Source of the DNA: Gammaproteobacteria bacterium
GTDB lineage: Bacteria; Pseudomonadota; Gammaproteobacteria; GCA-001735895
DNA length: 45,507 bases
Reading direction: 5' to 3'
Assembly (NCBI GenBank): GCA_014382695.1
Contig: JACNJF010000099.1
Coordinates: forward strand, 1 to 45,507
The position numbers and the translations under genes are program-made. Of this stretch, positions 1-9,316 are shown piece by piece. The notes under the pieces were generated by a model. The model had not been told where the DNA came from and did not search any database. It saw nothing but the letters and a program-made list of their open reading frames with translations. Each line of letters begins with the position of its first letter. Within the stretch, counting starts at the first letter, position 1.

Positions 1-259
1 CATAGTCTTTCGTTTAAAAACCGAGTCATAGAGAGTAATAAAGTTTAGCTGATCGTGTGCGATACAGTTGCGGAGAATGTATTGTTTTCTTCGGGTAAAG
101 TCATATGATGACGCATATTTGTGCTGATGTGAGTCGTATAGCGGTGACTAACAGGCTGTCATCGCGCAATCTGCTACAGAGTTGGTGCTTTACTGCGCTG
201 GCTTCCGTTTTCAATGTAACGGGTCACCGACCCGTGTCTATAAAAATGAGGCGTTTGAG

Positions 260-1009
260 ATGAGAAAGTTTCTACTATTGCTGGCATTCCTGGTGATTTC
301 TGTACAGGCCTCCGATGTCGCCAAGGAAAAGCGCTGGGCAGAGCAGGTGGTTGATGCAGTGCTGGATGGTGAGGTGGTCTGGTTAAAAGCGGGTGAGCAT
401 GAATTCCTGAGTATTTTTACGGCGGCCGAAGATCAGTCCTTGAAAGGCATGATTGTGGTCCATGGTACCGGCATACATCCGGACTGGGATCAGGTGGTAA
501 AGCCGATTCGGGTGGAAATGAGTACCCTTGGCTGGAATACGCTATCGATTCAGATGCCTGTTTTACATAATGAAGCGACCTATGAAGAGTATATCCCTTT
601 ATATCCCGAGGTTCCGGCCCGTTTACAGGCGGCTGAAGATTATCTGATCGCCCAGGGTATCAGGGATATCGTGATTGTCGCGCATAGCCAGGGAGCCACT
701 ATGTCCAGTTACTATCTGTCCAAGCATGATCATCAGGTCAGGGCTTTCGTCGCGATTGGTATGCTGGCAACCCAGACCGACCCTGCAGTGAATGTGGCAA
801 ATTCGCTCAAGTTGATCAAAATGCCGGTGCTGGATCTGTATGGTAGCCAGGATTTGCCCGATGTGCTCAGCAGCAGCGGGTTAAGAAAAAAGGCGTCTGC
901 GCATAACCCAGATTACCAGCAACAGGTGATTCAGGGCGCGGATCATTTCTTTGTGGGGAAAAACCCCGAGCTTATCGAAGCGCTGGATGCCTGGCTGGGC
1001 CAGTTTTAG
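260..1009 (+). CDS. DUF3530-like secreted alpha/beta hydrolase
   Basis: The translation has the features of the DUF3530 family of alpha/beta-hydrolase-like proteins. An HGTG segment near residue 67 could form the oxyanion region, a nucleophile-elbow motif AHSQG carries the likely catalytic serine, and a late GADHFF supplies a candidate catalytic histidine. The track opens the frame at 182, but the ATG at 260 is the better start: it is preceded by TGAGG eight bases upstream and opens directly into a signal peptide (MRKFLLLLAFLVISVQAS), giving 249 aa. The product is probably periplasmic or envelope-located. Substrate is unknown. It stands alone, convergent with nadB, with only 34 bases between the stops and no clear terminator. 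Family assignment is by sequence feel, not by search. Confidence 0.75.
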   Translation: MRKFLLLLAFLVISVQASDVAKEKRWAEQVVDAVLDGEVVWLKAGEHEFLSIFTAAEDQSLKGMIVVHGTGIHPDWDQVVKPIRVEMSTLGWNTLSIQMPVLHNEATYEEYIPLYPEVPARLQAAEDYLIAQGIRDIVIVAHSQGATMSSYYLSKHDHQVRAFVAIGMLATQTDPAVNVANSLKLIKMPVLDLYGSQDLPDVLSSSGLRKKASAHNPDYQQQVIQGADHFFVGKNPELIEALDAWLGQF

Positions 1010-1043
1010 GAGCTGGTCGGACTTAGGCTGATTCTGGCGTGTT

Positions 1044-2654
1044 TTATTCCACTAACGACAACTTTTTACCCGACGATTGTTCTGGCGTTAACACGGTAAT
1101 TTTAGCCTGTTCCAGCAGTTGCGGATAATCCAGGGAATAGTGTAATCCGCGGCTTTCCTTGCGTGACATGGCAGAACGGATGATCAGTTCTGCCACCACC
1201 ACCAGGTTACGCAGCTCCAGCAGATCGGAAGTGACCCGGAAGTTTCCATAGTATTCGTTGATTTCGCTCTTGAGCAGATGGGTACGGTGTAACGCTCGTT
1301 CCAGTCGTTTATTGGTGCGCACTATACCGACGTAATCCCACATGAAGCGTCGCAGTTCATCCCAGTTATGCGAGACTACGACCTCTTCATCCGAATCGGT
1401 GACCTGTGACTCATCCCACGCTCTAATCGGCGCTGGTTCAGTGACCCGCTCGAGTGTGCTGAGGATATGACGCGCCGAAGTAAAGGCGAAGGTCAGGCAT
1501 TCGAGCAGGGAGTTGCTGGCCATCCGGTTAGCACCGTGCAGACCGGTATAGGCGACCTCACCAATTGCATACAGATTTTGAATGTCGGTATGCCCATTCA
1601 GGTCGGTCATTACCCCACCGCAGGTATAATGTGCTGCGGGCACCACCGGTATGGGTTCACGTGTGATATCAATATTAAACTCTTTGCAGCGCTCGTAAAT
1701 GGTTGGAAAATGGGACTTTATAAACTCGCTGCTTTTATGGCTGATGTCGAGAAAAACGCATTCGGCACCTAGCCGTTTCATTTCATGATCGATAGCGCGT
1801 GCGACGATATCACGGGGTGCCAGTTCTGCGCGTTCATCGAAACGGGGCATAAAACGAGTTCCATCCGGTAGCAGTAATCTGGCGCCTTCGCCACGTAACG
1901 CCTCGGTGATCAGGAATGATTTAGCTTTAGGGTGAAACAGACAGGTCGGATGGAACTGAATGAATTCCATATTGGCGACACGACAGCCCGCACGCCAGGC
2001 GATTGCAATACCATCACCGGTTGCGCCATCCGGGTTGCTGGTGTACAGATAAACCTTGTTCGCGCCACCGGTGGCAAGCACCATTTTTTTGCCGGCAAAC
2101 ACATTAACCTGGTGGTTTTTTCGGTTGTACACATACGCGCCGACACAGCGCTGTTGCTGAATAATTAGATCGATCGCGACGGAGTGTTCGAAAATATCGA
2201 TATTGTCCGCCCTGGCAATATTGGCGTTCAGGGTTTGATGCATGGCTTTCCCGGTGGCATCGGCTGCATGCACCACGCGACGCCGACTATGTCCGCCTTC
2301 ACGTGTTAAATGATAACCGCTAGTGGATGACTCCTGCTCATCCATAGTAAAGGGGGTGCCGAGGTTGGCCAGCCACTCGATGACGGCAGGACCCGCTGCG
2401 GCAACTTCTTTGATGGTATTTTCATCACACAGTCCGGCTCCGGCATTTTGCGTATCCGCAACATGCAATTCGAAGGAGTCATCCTGCTCCAGTACGGCGG
2501 ATATACCACCCTGGGCATAAAAAGTTGAGCATTGCTGATAGCTGTCTTTGGCCAGTAGCGCAATACGCGTATGAGTCGGCAATTGCAGAGCCAGCGCCAT
2601 ACCGGAAGCCCCGCTACCGATAATAACGACATCGTAATTTAATTGAGTGCTCAT
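1044..2654 (-). CDS. nadB: L-aspartate oxidase NadB
   Basis: L-aspartate oxidase uses FAD to oxidise aspartate to iminoaspartate, the first step of de novo NAD synthesis, in the cytosol. The N-terminus carries the Rossmann FAD motif VIIGSGASGMALAL, followed by the family's SxFYAQGGI region, the HSRRRVVHAADATG segment and the C-terminal helical domain shared with succinate dehydrogenase flavoproteins. At 536 aa it is the usual length. It is transcribed away from the rpoE operon with 241 bases between them, the same divergent arrangement seen in Pseudomonas (nadB next to algU). Partner nadA is not in the window. Succinate dehydrogenase flavoprotein is the only near relative to confuse it with; the HTREGGHSRRR-type signature and context favour NadB. 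Confidence 0.96.
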   Translation of the reverse strand: MSTQLNYDVVIIGSGASGMALALQLPTHTRIALLAKDSYQQCSTFYAQGGISAVLEQDDSFELHVADTQNAGAGLCDENTIKEVAAAGPAVIEWLANLGTPFTMDEQESSTSGYHLTREGGHSRRRVVHAADATGKAMHQTLNANIARADNIDIFEHSVAIDLIIQQQRCVGAYVYNRKNHQVNVFAGKKMVLATGGANKVYLYTSNPDGATGDGIAIAWRAGCRVANMEFIQFHPTCLFHPKAKSFLITEALRGEGARLLLPDGTRFMPRFDERAELAPRDIVARAIDHEMKRLGAECVFLDISHKSSEFIKSHFPTIYERCKEFNIDITREPIPVVPAAHYTCGGVMTDLNGHTDIQNLYAIGEVAYTGLHGANRMASNSLLECLTFAFTSARHILSTLERVTEPAPIRAWDESQVTDSDEEVVVSHNWDELRRFMWDYVGIVRTNKRLERALHRTHLLKSEINEYYGNFRVTSDLLELRNLVVVAELIIRSAMSRKESRGLHYSLDYPQLLEQAKITVLTPEQSSGKKLSLVE

Positions 2655-2753
2655 GAAAACTGCATGGATAAAAAGCTGAAACCTGAATGCTGATTTTTTA
2701 GATAAGACACCATGCGACGGACAATGTAAACAGGAATAATTAGATCGTGATCA

Positions 2754-2780
2754 GAATCTTTTGCTATATTGCGGGTCTGA
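2754..2780 (+). promoter_or_regulatory. possible sigma-E-type promoter of rpoE operon
   Basis: A GAATCTT element is followed after 15 bases by a perfect TCTGA. Sigma-E/AlgU promoters read roughly GAACTT, 16-17 bases, TCTGA, and rpoE/algU operons are usually autoregulated. The -35 match is imperfect, so this is a weak call resting mainly on the -10 and on location about 115 bases upstream of the rpoE start. Confidence 0.3.
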
Positions 2781-2895
2781 ATAAGGCGTCAAGGATCACA
2801 ATCCTGATGATTGACTTGAAAATGTTCGATTAACAGGCTGTATGTGTTGATTATGCATTGAATAGCTTGTGACAATTAAAATAATAGGTTGATGA

Positions 2896-3471
2896 ATGGG
2901 GTCGGTTGATTTAGACAGCGAACTGGTTAAACGGGTGCAGAATGGTGATAAGGCTGCATTTGATGTATTGGTAAAAAAATATCAGCAAAAAGTGGTGAAC
3001 CTGGTGTCCCGCTTTGTGTCCGATCATTCAGAATGCTATGACGTGGCGCAGGATACGTTCATCAAGGCTTATCGTGCTATGGATAACTTTCGTGGCGACA
3101 GTCAGTTTTATACCTGGTTGTACCGGATTGCCGCAAATACCGCTAAAAACCATCTGGCTACACGTAGCCGCAAGACGCCTACCTACTCGGTCGATGTTGA
3201 AGATGCGGAGCATTATGAGGGTGAAAACGGGTTAAAGGATCAGACCACACCGGAGAATCTGTTATTAACCGAGGAAATAAAACGAACCGTGTATGCTGCG
3301 ATTGAGAAACTGCCAGAAGATTTAAAGACGGCGATTACCCTGCGTGAGCTGGAAGGCCTCAGCTACGATGAAATTGCCGATGTGATGGATTGTCCTATCG
3401 GAACGGTCAGATCCCGAATTTTTCGTGCAAGAGATGCAATTGATAAGGAACTTAGACCACTATTGGAATGA
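2896..3471 (+). CDS. rpoE: envelope-stress sigma factor RpoE/AlgU
   Basis: This is an ECF sigma factor (group of RpoE/AlgU/AlgT) that directs RNA polymerase to envelope-stress promoters. Region 2 is seen around residues 25-95, including YDVAQDTFIKAYRAMDNFRG and the WLYRIAANTAKNHL stretch; region 4 with its helix-turn-helix (LSYDEIADVMDCPIGTVRSR) occupies about 130-190. The length, 191 aa, equals that of E. coli RpoE. The ATG at 2896 has AGG seven bases upstream. It heads rseA-rseB-rseC-degP, and the first product after it is its own anti-sigma factor, so its activity should be controlled by regulated proteolysis of RseA. The full local order matches algU-mucABCD of Pseudomonas. Confidence 0.97.
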   Translation: MGSVDLDSELVKRVQNGDKAAFDVLVKKYQQKVVNLVSRFVSDHSECYDVAQDTFIKAYRAMDNFRGDSQFYTWLYRIAANTAKNHLATRSRKTPTYSVDVEDAEHYEGENGLKDQTTPENLLLTEEIKRTVYAAIEKLPEDLKTAITLRELEGLSYDEIADVMDCPIGTVRSRIFRARDAIDKELRPLLE

Positions 3472-3505
3472 CTAATACATTAGCTAAACATTTGAGTACA
3501 TAATA

Positions 3506-4144
3506 ATGAACCAGCCCAAAGAAAAACTCTCCGCATTACTGGATGATTTTCGCAATACCGAGCAGGATAATGCGGTATTAGATGATTTGCTGAAAGACGT
3601 AAATCAGCGCTATACCCTGAGCCGCTACCAGCTGATTGGCGATATCGTTCGCAACGATACTGCTGATCGCATCGAGCCGGATTTTTCTCAGCGTGTGATG
3701 ACCCTGATCGAGCAGGAACCTTCATTACGCCCGCAACCCGAAGCTGCAAAACTGAGAGACCAGAGACAGTCTTCGGGGCTATGGTCATTCTTGTTTAAAC
3801 CGGTGGCCGGCATAGCGGTTGCGGCAACCGTCGCTTTTGTAGCGGTGTCTTCGCTGGGCCCAGTATTGTCACCGAAAGATTCTTCTGGCCAATTTGCGGC
3901 TAATAGTTCCAGCCTGAAAGTTGAAAAACTGGTTAGTCTGCCGGTTATTTCAAATGCGGTCAGAGTCTCTGCCGGGAGTGCATCTTCGGCTCTGCAAAGT
4001 GGCATGAACTGGAAGATCAAGCGCAATGAACCGGCTATTCAGAAAAAACTGAATACCTACCTGATTAATCATAATGAAAACTCAAACTCGATGCATGGCA
4101 TTATCCCTCAGGCACGAGTCGTTGGATTTGATGCTCAGAAATAA
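3506..4144 (+). CDS. rseA: anti-sigma-E factor RseA/MucA
   Basis: Inner-membrane anti-sigma factor that holds RpoE at the membrane until cleaved by site-1 and site-2 proteases. The cytoplasmic N-terminal domain (residues 1 to about 80) has the LSALLDDF...YQLIGDIVR signature that binds sigma region 4. A single transmembrane helix lies at about 96-116, followed by a periplasmic domain of roughly 95 residues whose end (QARVVGFDAQK) resembles MucA more than E. coli RseA. At 212 aa it is close to MucA length. It starts 34 bases after rpoE. No truncation is seen, so the alginate-type derepression caused by mucA frameshifts is not indicated here. Confidence 0.93.
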   Translation: MNQPKEKLSALLDDFRNTEQDNAVLDDLLKDVNQRYTLSRYQLIGDIVRNDTADRIEPDFSQRVMTLIEQEPSLRPQPEAAKLRDQRQSSGLWSFLFKPVAGIAVAATVAFVAVSSLGPVLSPKDSSGQFAANSSSLKVEKLVSLPVISNAVRVSAGSASSALQSGMNWKIKRNEPAIQKKLNTYLINHNENSNSMHGIIPQARVVGFDAQK

Positions 4145-4163
4145 CCACTCTGTTTCTCATTAT

Positions 4164-5138
4164 ATGAAGTTATTGACAAGACTCTCTCTGGGTTTACTGA
4201 CGTTGACCCTGTTTAGCACTTCCAGTATTGCCGGTTCCGAACCTGCGATGCAGTGGATTCAGAAAATGTCCGTAGCGATGCAGGAACTTAGCTATCAGGG
4301 GCGTTTCATCTACTTGCAGAATAACCAGCTGGAAAGCATGTCCATCCTGCATGTGAAAGATAGCAATGGCTTGCGTGAACGACTGGTTTCTCTGAACGGG
4401 GAAGCGCGTGAAATCCTACGCGACAACAATAACTTTACCTGTGTATGGCCCTCCAGCCGTCAGGTCGTGGTCGATAAATCAAACAAATCTATCAGCTCCC
4501 CGATCTGGGTTCCCGATGATGTGAAAAGGCTTTCCAATTTTTATAAGTTTGCACTGGTCGGTAAAGAACGTATTGCTGAGCATGAAGCCGTGATCGTTTC
4601 CATCACCCCTGCCGATGAGTACCGTTACGGTATGAAAGTCTGGATTCATCAGGGCAATGCGCTGTTATTGCAGTCTATTTTACAGGATGGACAGGGGCAG
4701 CCGATCGAACAGATCATGTTTACGGAGTTGTCACAACTGGGCAATGACGATGCAAAACGGTATTCTGTACTGCCCGATATCGACGACAGTTATACCCTGA
4801 TACGGGCGCATAATGGTGAAGAAAATCTGGCATTACAGGGGGATTCCCGCTGGCAGTTGCAGGTCTTGCCGGGTGGCTTCCGGGTTGAGTCGTCTTCACG
4901 AAAAAAACTGTCGGACTCTGAGGATTATATCCAGCATATGATTCTAAGCGATGGCATGGCCTCCGTATCCATTTTTATCGAGCCGACCACCGAGCAGAGC
5001 CTGTCCGGAGAAAGTTCGATGGGTGCAGTCAACGCCTATGGACTGCGCTTGAACGAATTTAGTGTAATCGCCATTGGCGAAGTTCCTGCCATCACGGTTA
5101 AACAACTTGCCGAGTCTACCCATTATCAGGTGCATTAA
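4164..5138 (+). CDS. rseB: sigma-E regulatory protein RseB/MucB
   Basis: Periplasmic regulator that binds the periplasmic part of RseA and shields it from site-1 protease; family members also sense lipoprotein-like or LPS ligands. The N-terminal half has the MucB/RseB fold related to LolA/LolB (AMQELSYQGRFIYLQ...), joined to a smaller C-terminal domain from about residue 200. The track opens at 4074, inside rseA. The ATG at 4164 is preferred because it opens into a clean signal peptide (MKLLTRLSLGLLTLTLFSTSSIAG) and gives 324 aa, typical of the family. An ATG at 4131 in the same frame, overlapping the rseA end, cannot be ruled out, since neither start has a strong ribosome-binding site. Confidence 0.9.
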   Translation: MKLLTRLSLGLLTLTLFSTSSIAGSEPAMQWIQKMSVAMQELSYQGRFIYLQNNQLESMSILHVKDSNGLRERLVSLNGEAREILRDNNNFTCVWPSSRQVVVDKSNKSISSPIWVPDDVKRLSNFYKFALVGKERIAEHEAVIVSITPADEYRYGMKVWIHQGNALLLQSILQDGQGQPIEQIMFTELSQLGNDDAKRYSVLPDIDDSYTLIRAHNGEENLALQGDSRWQLQVLPGGFRVESSSRKKLSDSEDYIQHMILSDGMASVSIFIEPTTEQSLSGESSMGAVNAYGLRLNEFSVIAIGEVPAITVKQLAESTHYQVH

Positions 5139-5156
5139 TCATTACAGGAATCACCA

Positions 5157-5633
5157 GTGATTGAGCAACAGGCATACGTCATAACGCTGCAGGATGAACA
5201 GGCCATTGTGGCAATGCAGAATGATACCGGCTGCAACAGCTGTGAGTTAAAGGGCGGTTGTGGTATTGGCAGTCTGGGTAAGTTACTCGGTCATCGGGAA
5301 ACCTCGTTTGCGATTGACAACTGCCACCAGCTCAAAGTTGGTGACACTATCGTCGTTGGCGTTGCGGATAACTTCTTCGTATATGCTGGGGTGTTAATGT
5401 ATCTGCTGCCTTTATTGAGTCTGTTCGGCTTTGCCCTGACGGCCAATTATCTGTTCGATGCGAGTGAATGGATCAATGTCATGGCGTCATTAGGGGGGCT
5501 TGTGTTTGGACTTAAGCTGAGCGCCCAACTAGCCAGAAAAGATTTTTTCAGGGGGCTCAGACCACGCTATTTACGGCGCCAGATTTCGCAGATTTCAATA
5601 AAACCCGATGCGATTTTCAAGGTCAAATTTTAG
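5157..5633 (+). CDS. rseC: SoxR-reducing/sigma-E regulator RseC/MucC
   Basis: Inner-membrane RseC/MucC protein. Members are linked to sigma-E control and to SoxR reduction with the Rnf complex. The cytoplasmic N-terminal segment holds the family's cysteine cluster CNSCELKGGCG, a likely Fe-S or redox site, and two transmembrane helices follow at about residues 73-93 and 104-122, with a basic C-terminal tail. Length 158 aa is normal. It begins with GTG at 5157, preceded by AGGA seven bases upstream and 18 bases after rseB, so it is translated within the same operon. Confidence 0.92.
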   Translation: MIEQQAYVITLQDEQAIVAMQNDTGCNSCELKGGCGIGSLGKLLGHRETSFAIDNCHQLKVGDTIVVGVADNFFVYAGVLMYLLPLLSLFGFALTANYLFDASEWINVMASLGGLVFGLKLSAQLARKDFFRGLRPRYLRRQISQISIKPDAIFKVKF

Positions 5634-5668
5634 CTTTTACAAATTGTAACTTCAGACAGGACTTACTT

Positions 5669-7075
5669 ATGCAAAAACTTTCTATCCATCTGTTTTCAGC
5701 CATCCTGCTGATATTCTTCAGCAGCCAGGCATTTGCCCAACTTCCCGATTTTACCGGCATTGTGGAAAGGGCTAAAGACTCTGTGGTGAATATCAGTACC
5801 AGTAAGAAGATAAAAACCGGTAGCCTGAAAAAGCATCTTGAAATGCCTGAATTGCCAGAGGGGTCGCCGTTTGGAGAGTTATTTAAAAAGTTTTTTGATC
5901 ACGATGGCGGGTTCGGGTTTAAAGATCGTGATACCAGTTCACTAGGCTCTGGCTTTATTATTTCAAAAGATGGCTACGTGCTGACCAATCATCATGTGAT
6001 TGAAGGTGCGGACGAAGTTATTGTGCGTCTGACCAATCGTGAAGAGCACGAAGCACGCGTGATTGGCTCGGATAAAGATTCCGACATCGCATTACTCAAA
6101 ATAGAAGGTGAAAACTTTCCGACCTTAACGTTTGGTGATTCTAACGTGCTCAAAGTCGGGGAATGGGTACTGGCGATTGGCTCTCCTTTCGGTTTCGATC
6201 ATACCGTAACGGCCGGGATCGTGAGCGCCAAGGGACGTAGTCTGCCAAGTGATAACTACGTACCTTTCATTCAAACCGACGTCGCCATCAATCCCGGTAA
6301 TTCTGGTGGTCCACTGTTCAATATGAATGGTGAAGTGATCGGTATTAACTCCCAGATCTACAGCCGCTCGGGTGGTTTCATGGGACTGTCATTCGCGATA
6401 CCGATTGAGATGGCGGTTGATGTGGCGGAACAGATCAAGAATACGGGCAAGGTTTCACGTGGCTGGCTGGGTGTACTGATCCAGGAAGTGACCGGTGAGC
6501 TGGCCGATTCGTTTGGGATGACGAATCCCCACGGTGCTCTGATTGCGAAGGTTCTGGATGATAGTCCGGCCCAGAAAGCGGGACTTCAGGTTGGTGACGT
6601 CATTGTTGAATTCAATGGTAAGAAAGTGACCCGCTCGAGTAGTTTGCCGCCGATTGTGGGGCGCACACCAGTGAATGAAAATGCAAAGGTAACGCTTATC
6701 CGTAATCGCTCCAGAATGACGTTAAACGTCAAAATCGCTCAGCTTCCGGAAGATATTACGCAGGCTAAAGCCGAGCCGGAAGTCAAACAGGAAGAGAATA
6801 AAACGACCCTCGGTATGGTGGTGAAAAAACTGGATAAAGCCATGCAGCGCGAGCTCAAGGTGGATGCCGGGGTACTGGTAGAGCAGGTGGATGAAGACAG
6901 TCCCGCTAAAATGGCAGGCATCCGCAAAGGCGATGTGATCAGTATGCTGGATAATCACAGTATTAACTCGGTCGATGAATTCGAGGATATCGCCGCCAGG
7001 CTGAAGTCGGGGAAATCGGTTGCGATATTGATTCAGCGTAGTAATGGCCCGGTTTTTCTGGCCATCAAGCCGTAA
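5669..7075 (+). CDS. degP: periplasmic serine protease DegP/MucD
   Basis: HtrA-family serine endoprotease and chaperone that degrades misfolded envelope proteins. A signal peptide ending SSQAFA precedes a trypsin-like domain with the catalytic triad His109 (TNHHV), Asp139 (DSDIALLK) and Ser212 (GNSGGPL), followed by two PDZ domains at about 255-350 and 375-465. Length 468 aa matches MucD of Pseudomonas. It is the last gene of the sigma-E operon, 35 bases after rseC, which fits MucD rather than the separate DegP locus of enterics. It probably limits sigma-E activation by removing the misfolded proteins that trigger it. DegQ-type naming is equally possible. Confidence 0.95.
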   Translation: MQKLSIHLFSAILLIFFSSQAFAQLPDFTGIVERAKDSVVNISTSKKIKTGSLKKHLEMPELPEGSPFGELFKKFFDHDGGFGFKDRDTSSLGSGFIISKDGYVLTNHHVIEGADEVIVRLTNREEHEARVIGSDKDSDIALLKIEGENFPTLTFGDSNVLKVGEWVLAIGSPFGFDHTVTAGIVSAKGRSLPSDNYVPFIQTDVAINPGNSGGPLFNMNGEVIGINSQIYSRSGGFMGLSFAIPIEMAVDVAEQIKNTGKVSRGWLGVLIQEVTGELADSFGMTNPHGALIAKVLDDSPAQKAGLQVGDVIVEFNGKKVTRSSSLPPIVGRTPVNENAKVTLIRNRSRMTLNVKIAQLPEDITQAKAEPEVKQEENKTTLGMVVKKLDKAMQRELKVDAGVLVEQVDEDSPAKMAGIRKGDVISMLDNHSINSVDEFEDIAARLKSGKSVAILIQRSNGPVFLAIKP

Positions 7076-7097
7076 AACTCCAGGATAGATATATTCC

Positions 7098-7337
7098 TTG
7101 AATAAACAGTTTACGCTTTACTACAGAGAAAACTGCCACCTGTGCGAGTCGATGCGACTGGCACTGGTGGCGTTAAAGCGGAAACTGGATTTCAGCTGGG
7201 AGGAAATCGATATCGATCGTGATACGGCGCTGATTTTCAGGTACGACACACTGGTGCCGGTGCTGGATTATCAGGGTGTCGAAGTCTGCCATTACTTCAT
7301 CGATCAGCCGGCCATTGAGGCCATCATTGCGCGCTAA
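7098..7337 (+). CDS. glutaredoxin-like protein (DUF836 type)
   Basis: A 79-residue thioredoxin-fold protein of the short glutaredoxin-like group (DUF836). The redox motif CHLC sits at residues 13-16 after the first beta strand (FTLYYREN), and the conserved cis-proline region appears as TLVPVLDY. The only usable start is TTG at 7098, 22 bases after degP, with AGGA some 12 bases upstream; there is no ATG before the CxxC motif. The same small gene sits between mucD and lepA or nearby in several gammaproteobacteria. Its partner and substrate are not known. Confidence 0.8.
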   Translation: MNKQFTLYYRENCHLCESMRLALVALKRKLDFSWEEIDIDRDTALIFRYDTLVPVLDYQGVEVCHYFIDQPAIEAIIAR

Positions 7338-7496
7338 TATCCGAGCATAGGATTTTTGCGCCTGATCATCCCTCTGCATCAGCGGTGCCGGGCGAAAGAA
7401 ATCTACTAAATACTAAATATACTTATCTTTCCTGTCTCTTTGATTCAGTTTCCCGTAAAATTCGCGGGTTTTTTAACAGGTCTTCTGATTATGCGG

Positions 7497-9293
7497 ATGA
7501 AAAATATCCGGAATTTTTCCATTATTGCTCATATCGACCACGGTAAGTCCACCATTGCAGATCGTTTTATCCAGATTTGTGGTGGTTTGAGTGAACGTGA
7601 AATGTCCGCACAGGTTCTTGACTCTATGGATATCGAGCGTGAGCGCGGTATTACCATCAAGGCCCAGTCGGTTTCGCTGGAATATCTGGCGAAGGATGGT
7701 GAGCGCTATCTGCTCAACTTTATTGATACCCCCGGGCATGTGGATTTTTCCTATGAAGTGTCACGCTCGCTGGCAGCCTGTGAAGGGGCTCTGCTGGTGG
7801 TTGATGCGTCTCAGGGTGTCGAAGCTCAAAGTGTGGCGAACTGCTATACCGCGATCGACATGAATCTGGAAGTTATTCCAGTGCTAAATAAGATTGACCT
7901 GCCGGCAGCTGATTCGGTGCGCGTCAAAAAAGAAATTGAAGACATTATTGGGCTGGATGCATCGCATGCCATCGAGGTCAGTGCCAAGACCGGTGTCGGT
8001 ATACCGGAATTGCTGGAGCAGCTGGTCGCGCTGGTGCCACCACCCAAGGGTAGTGCAGATAATCCAACACAGGCTTTGATCATTGATTCCTGGTTCGATA
8101 GCTATGTCGGTGTGATTACGCTGGTGCGGGTGATGGAAGGCGTTATCCGACCGAAGCAGAAAATCAAAATGATGTCGACCGGACGCGAGTTTTATGTGGA
8201 TCAGGTGGGTGTGTTTACCCCGAAATTGACGGCAACTGCGGAACTGTCTGCGGGATATGTGGGTTACATCATTTCCGGCATCAAGGATATAGAATCGGCA
8301 AAGGTCGGTGATACGATTACCACCACGATCAATTCAGCCAGCAGCGCCTTACCCGATTTTAAGGAAGTGCAGCCGCGTGTATTTGCCGGACTGTTTCCAA
8401 TCGCTTCGGAAGATTACGAAAACTGCCGGGAAGCGCTGAAGAAGCTGAAGCTGAACGATGCGGCTTTGCAGTTTGAACCCGAAACCTCGCAGGCACTCGG
8501 CTTTGGTTTTCGTTGTGGATTCCTTGGCATGCTGCATATGGAGATTGTGCAGGAACGTCTGGAACGGGAATACGACCTGGATCTGATTACCACTGCGCCC
8601 ACCGTGGTGTACCAGATTGAAACCACTTCCGGGGAAATCATAGAAATTAATAACCCGGCAGAGTTACCTCCAATCAACAAGATCAACCAGATCATGGAGC
8701 CGATTATCCGGGCCAATATACTGACACCGGAAGCCTACATTGGCTCCATTATCACCCTGTGCATCGAAAAACGTGGTGTGCAGAAAGAGATTGTGTATCT
8801 GGGCAGTCAGGTCTCCATTGTCTATGAGTTGCCGATGAGCGAAGTGGTACTCGACTTCTTTGATCGACTGAAGAGTGTGAGCCGCGGCTATGCCTCGTTC
8901 GACTACGAATTTTTGCGTTTTGAAGCGGCCAATCTTGTCAAACTGGATGTACTGATCAACAATGAAAAAGTGGATGCGTTGTCGGTCATCGTGCACCGTG
9001 ATAATGCCGACTACCGTGGACGTGAACTGGCCAGTAAAATGAAAGAACTGATTCCGCGTCAAATGTTTGATGTCGCGATTCAGGCGGCCATAGGCGCTAG
9101 TATCATCGCCCGAACCAACGTCAAGGCGCTGCGTAAAAACGTAACGGCGAAATGCTACGGTGGCGATATCACACGTAAGAAAAAGCTGCTGGAAAAACAG
9201 AAAGCCGGTAAAAAACGTATGAAACAGGTTGGTCGGGTTGAAATCCCACAGGACGCCTTTCTGGCGGTTCTCCAGGTGGACAACAAAAGCTAA
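7497..9293 (+). CDS. lepA: elongation factor 4 (LepA)
   Basis: Ribosome-associated translational GTPase LepA/EF4, acting in translation and ribosome assembly. The G domain shows the P-loop AHIDHGKST, switch region [13 protein letters not shown] and NKIDLP; domain II, the EF-G-like domains III and V, and the LepA-specific C-terminal domain ending GKKRMKQ...[10 protein letters not shown] follow. The track starts at 7440, but the ATG at 7497 gives [19 protein letters not shown], aligning with E. coli LepA, and a 598-residue product against 599 in E. coli. An ATG two codons earlier (7491) is also possible. It leads into lepB, the conserved pairing. Confidence 0.97.
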   Translation: MKNIRNFSIIAHIDHGKSTIADRFIQICGGLSEREMSAQVLDSMDIERERGITIKAQSVSLEYLAKDGERYLLNFIDTPGHVDFSYEVSRSLAACEGALLVVDASQGVEAQSVANCYTAIDMNLEVIPVLNKIDLPAADSVRVKKEIEDIIGLDASHAIEVSAKTGVGIPELLEQLVALVPPPKGSADNPTQALIIDSWFDSYVGVITLVRVMEGVIRPKQKIKMMSTGREFYVDQVGVFTPKLTATAELSAGYVGYIISGIKDIESAKVGDTITTTINSASSALPDFKEVQPRVFAGLFPIASEDYENCREALKKLKLNDAALQFEPETSQALGFGFRCGFLGMLHMEIVQERLEREYDLDLITTAPTVVYQIETTSGEIIEINNPAELPPINKINQIMEPIIRANILTPEAYIGSIITLCIEKRGVQKEIVYLGSQVSIVYELPMSEVVLDFFDRLKSVSRGYASFDYEFLRFEAANLVKLDVLINNEKVDALSVIVHRDNADYRGRELASKMKELIPRQMFDVAIQAAIGASIIARTNVKALRKNVTAKCYGGDITRKKKLLEKQKAGKKRMKQVGRVEIPQDAFLAVLQVDNKS

Positions 9294-9316
9294 TCCCAAT
9301 AACGGAAAAAGAAAAT

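Noticed and set aside
3506-4144. mucA-type inactivating frameshift
   Set aside because: The rseA frame is intact from start to stop with a normal C-terminus.
8664-9299. 211-aa minus-strand ORF inside lepA
   Set aside because: Antisense shadow of a conserved gene; His/Phe-rich translation typical of a reverse-frame artefact.
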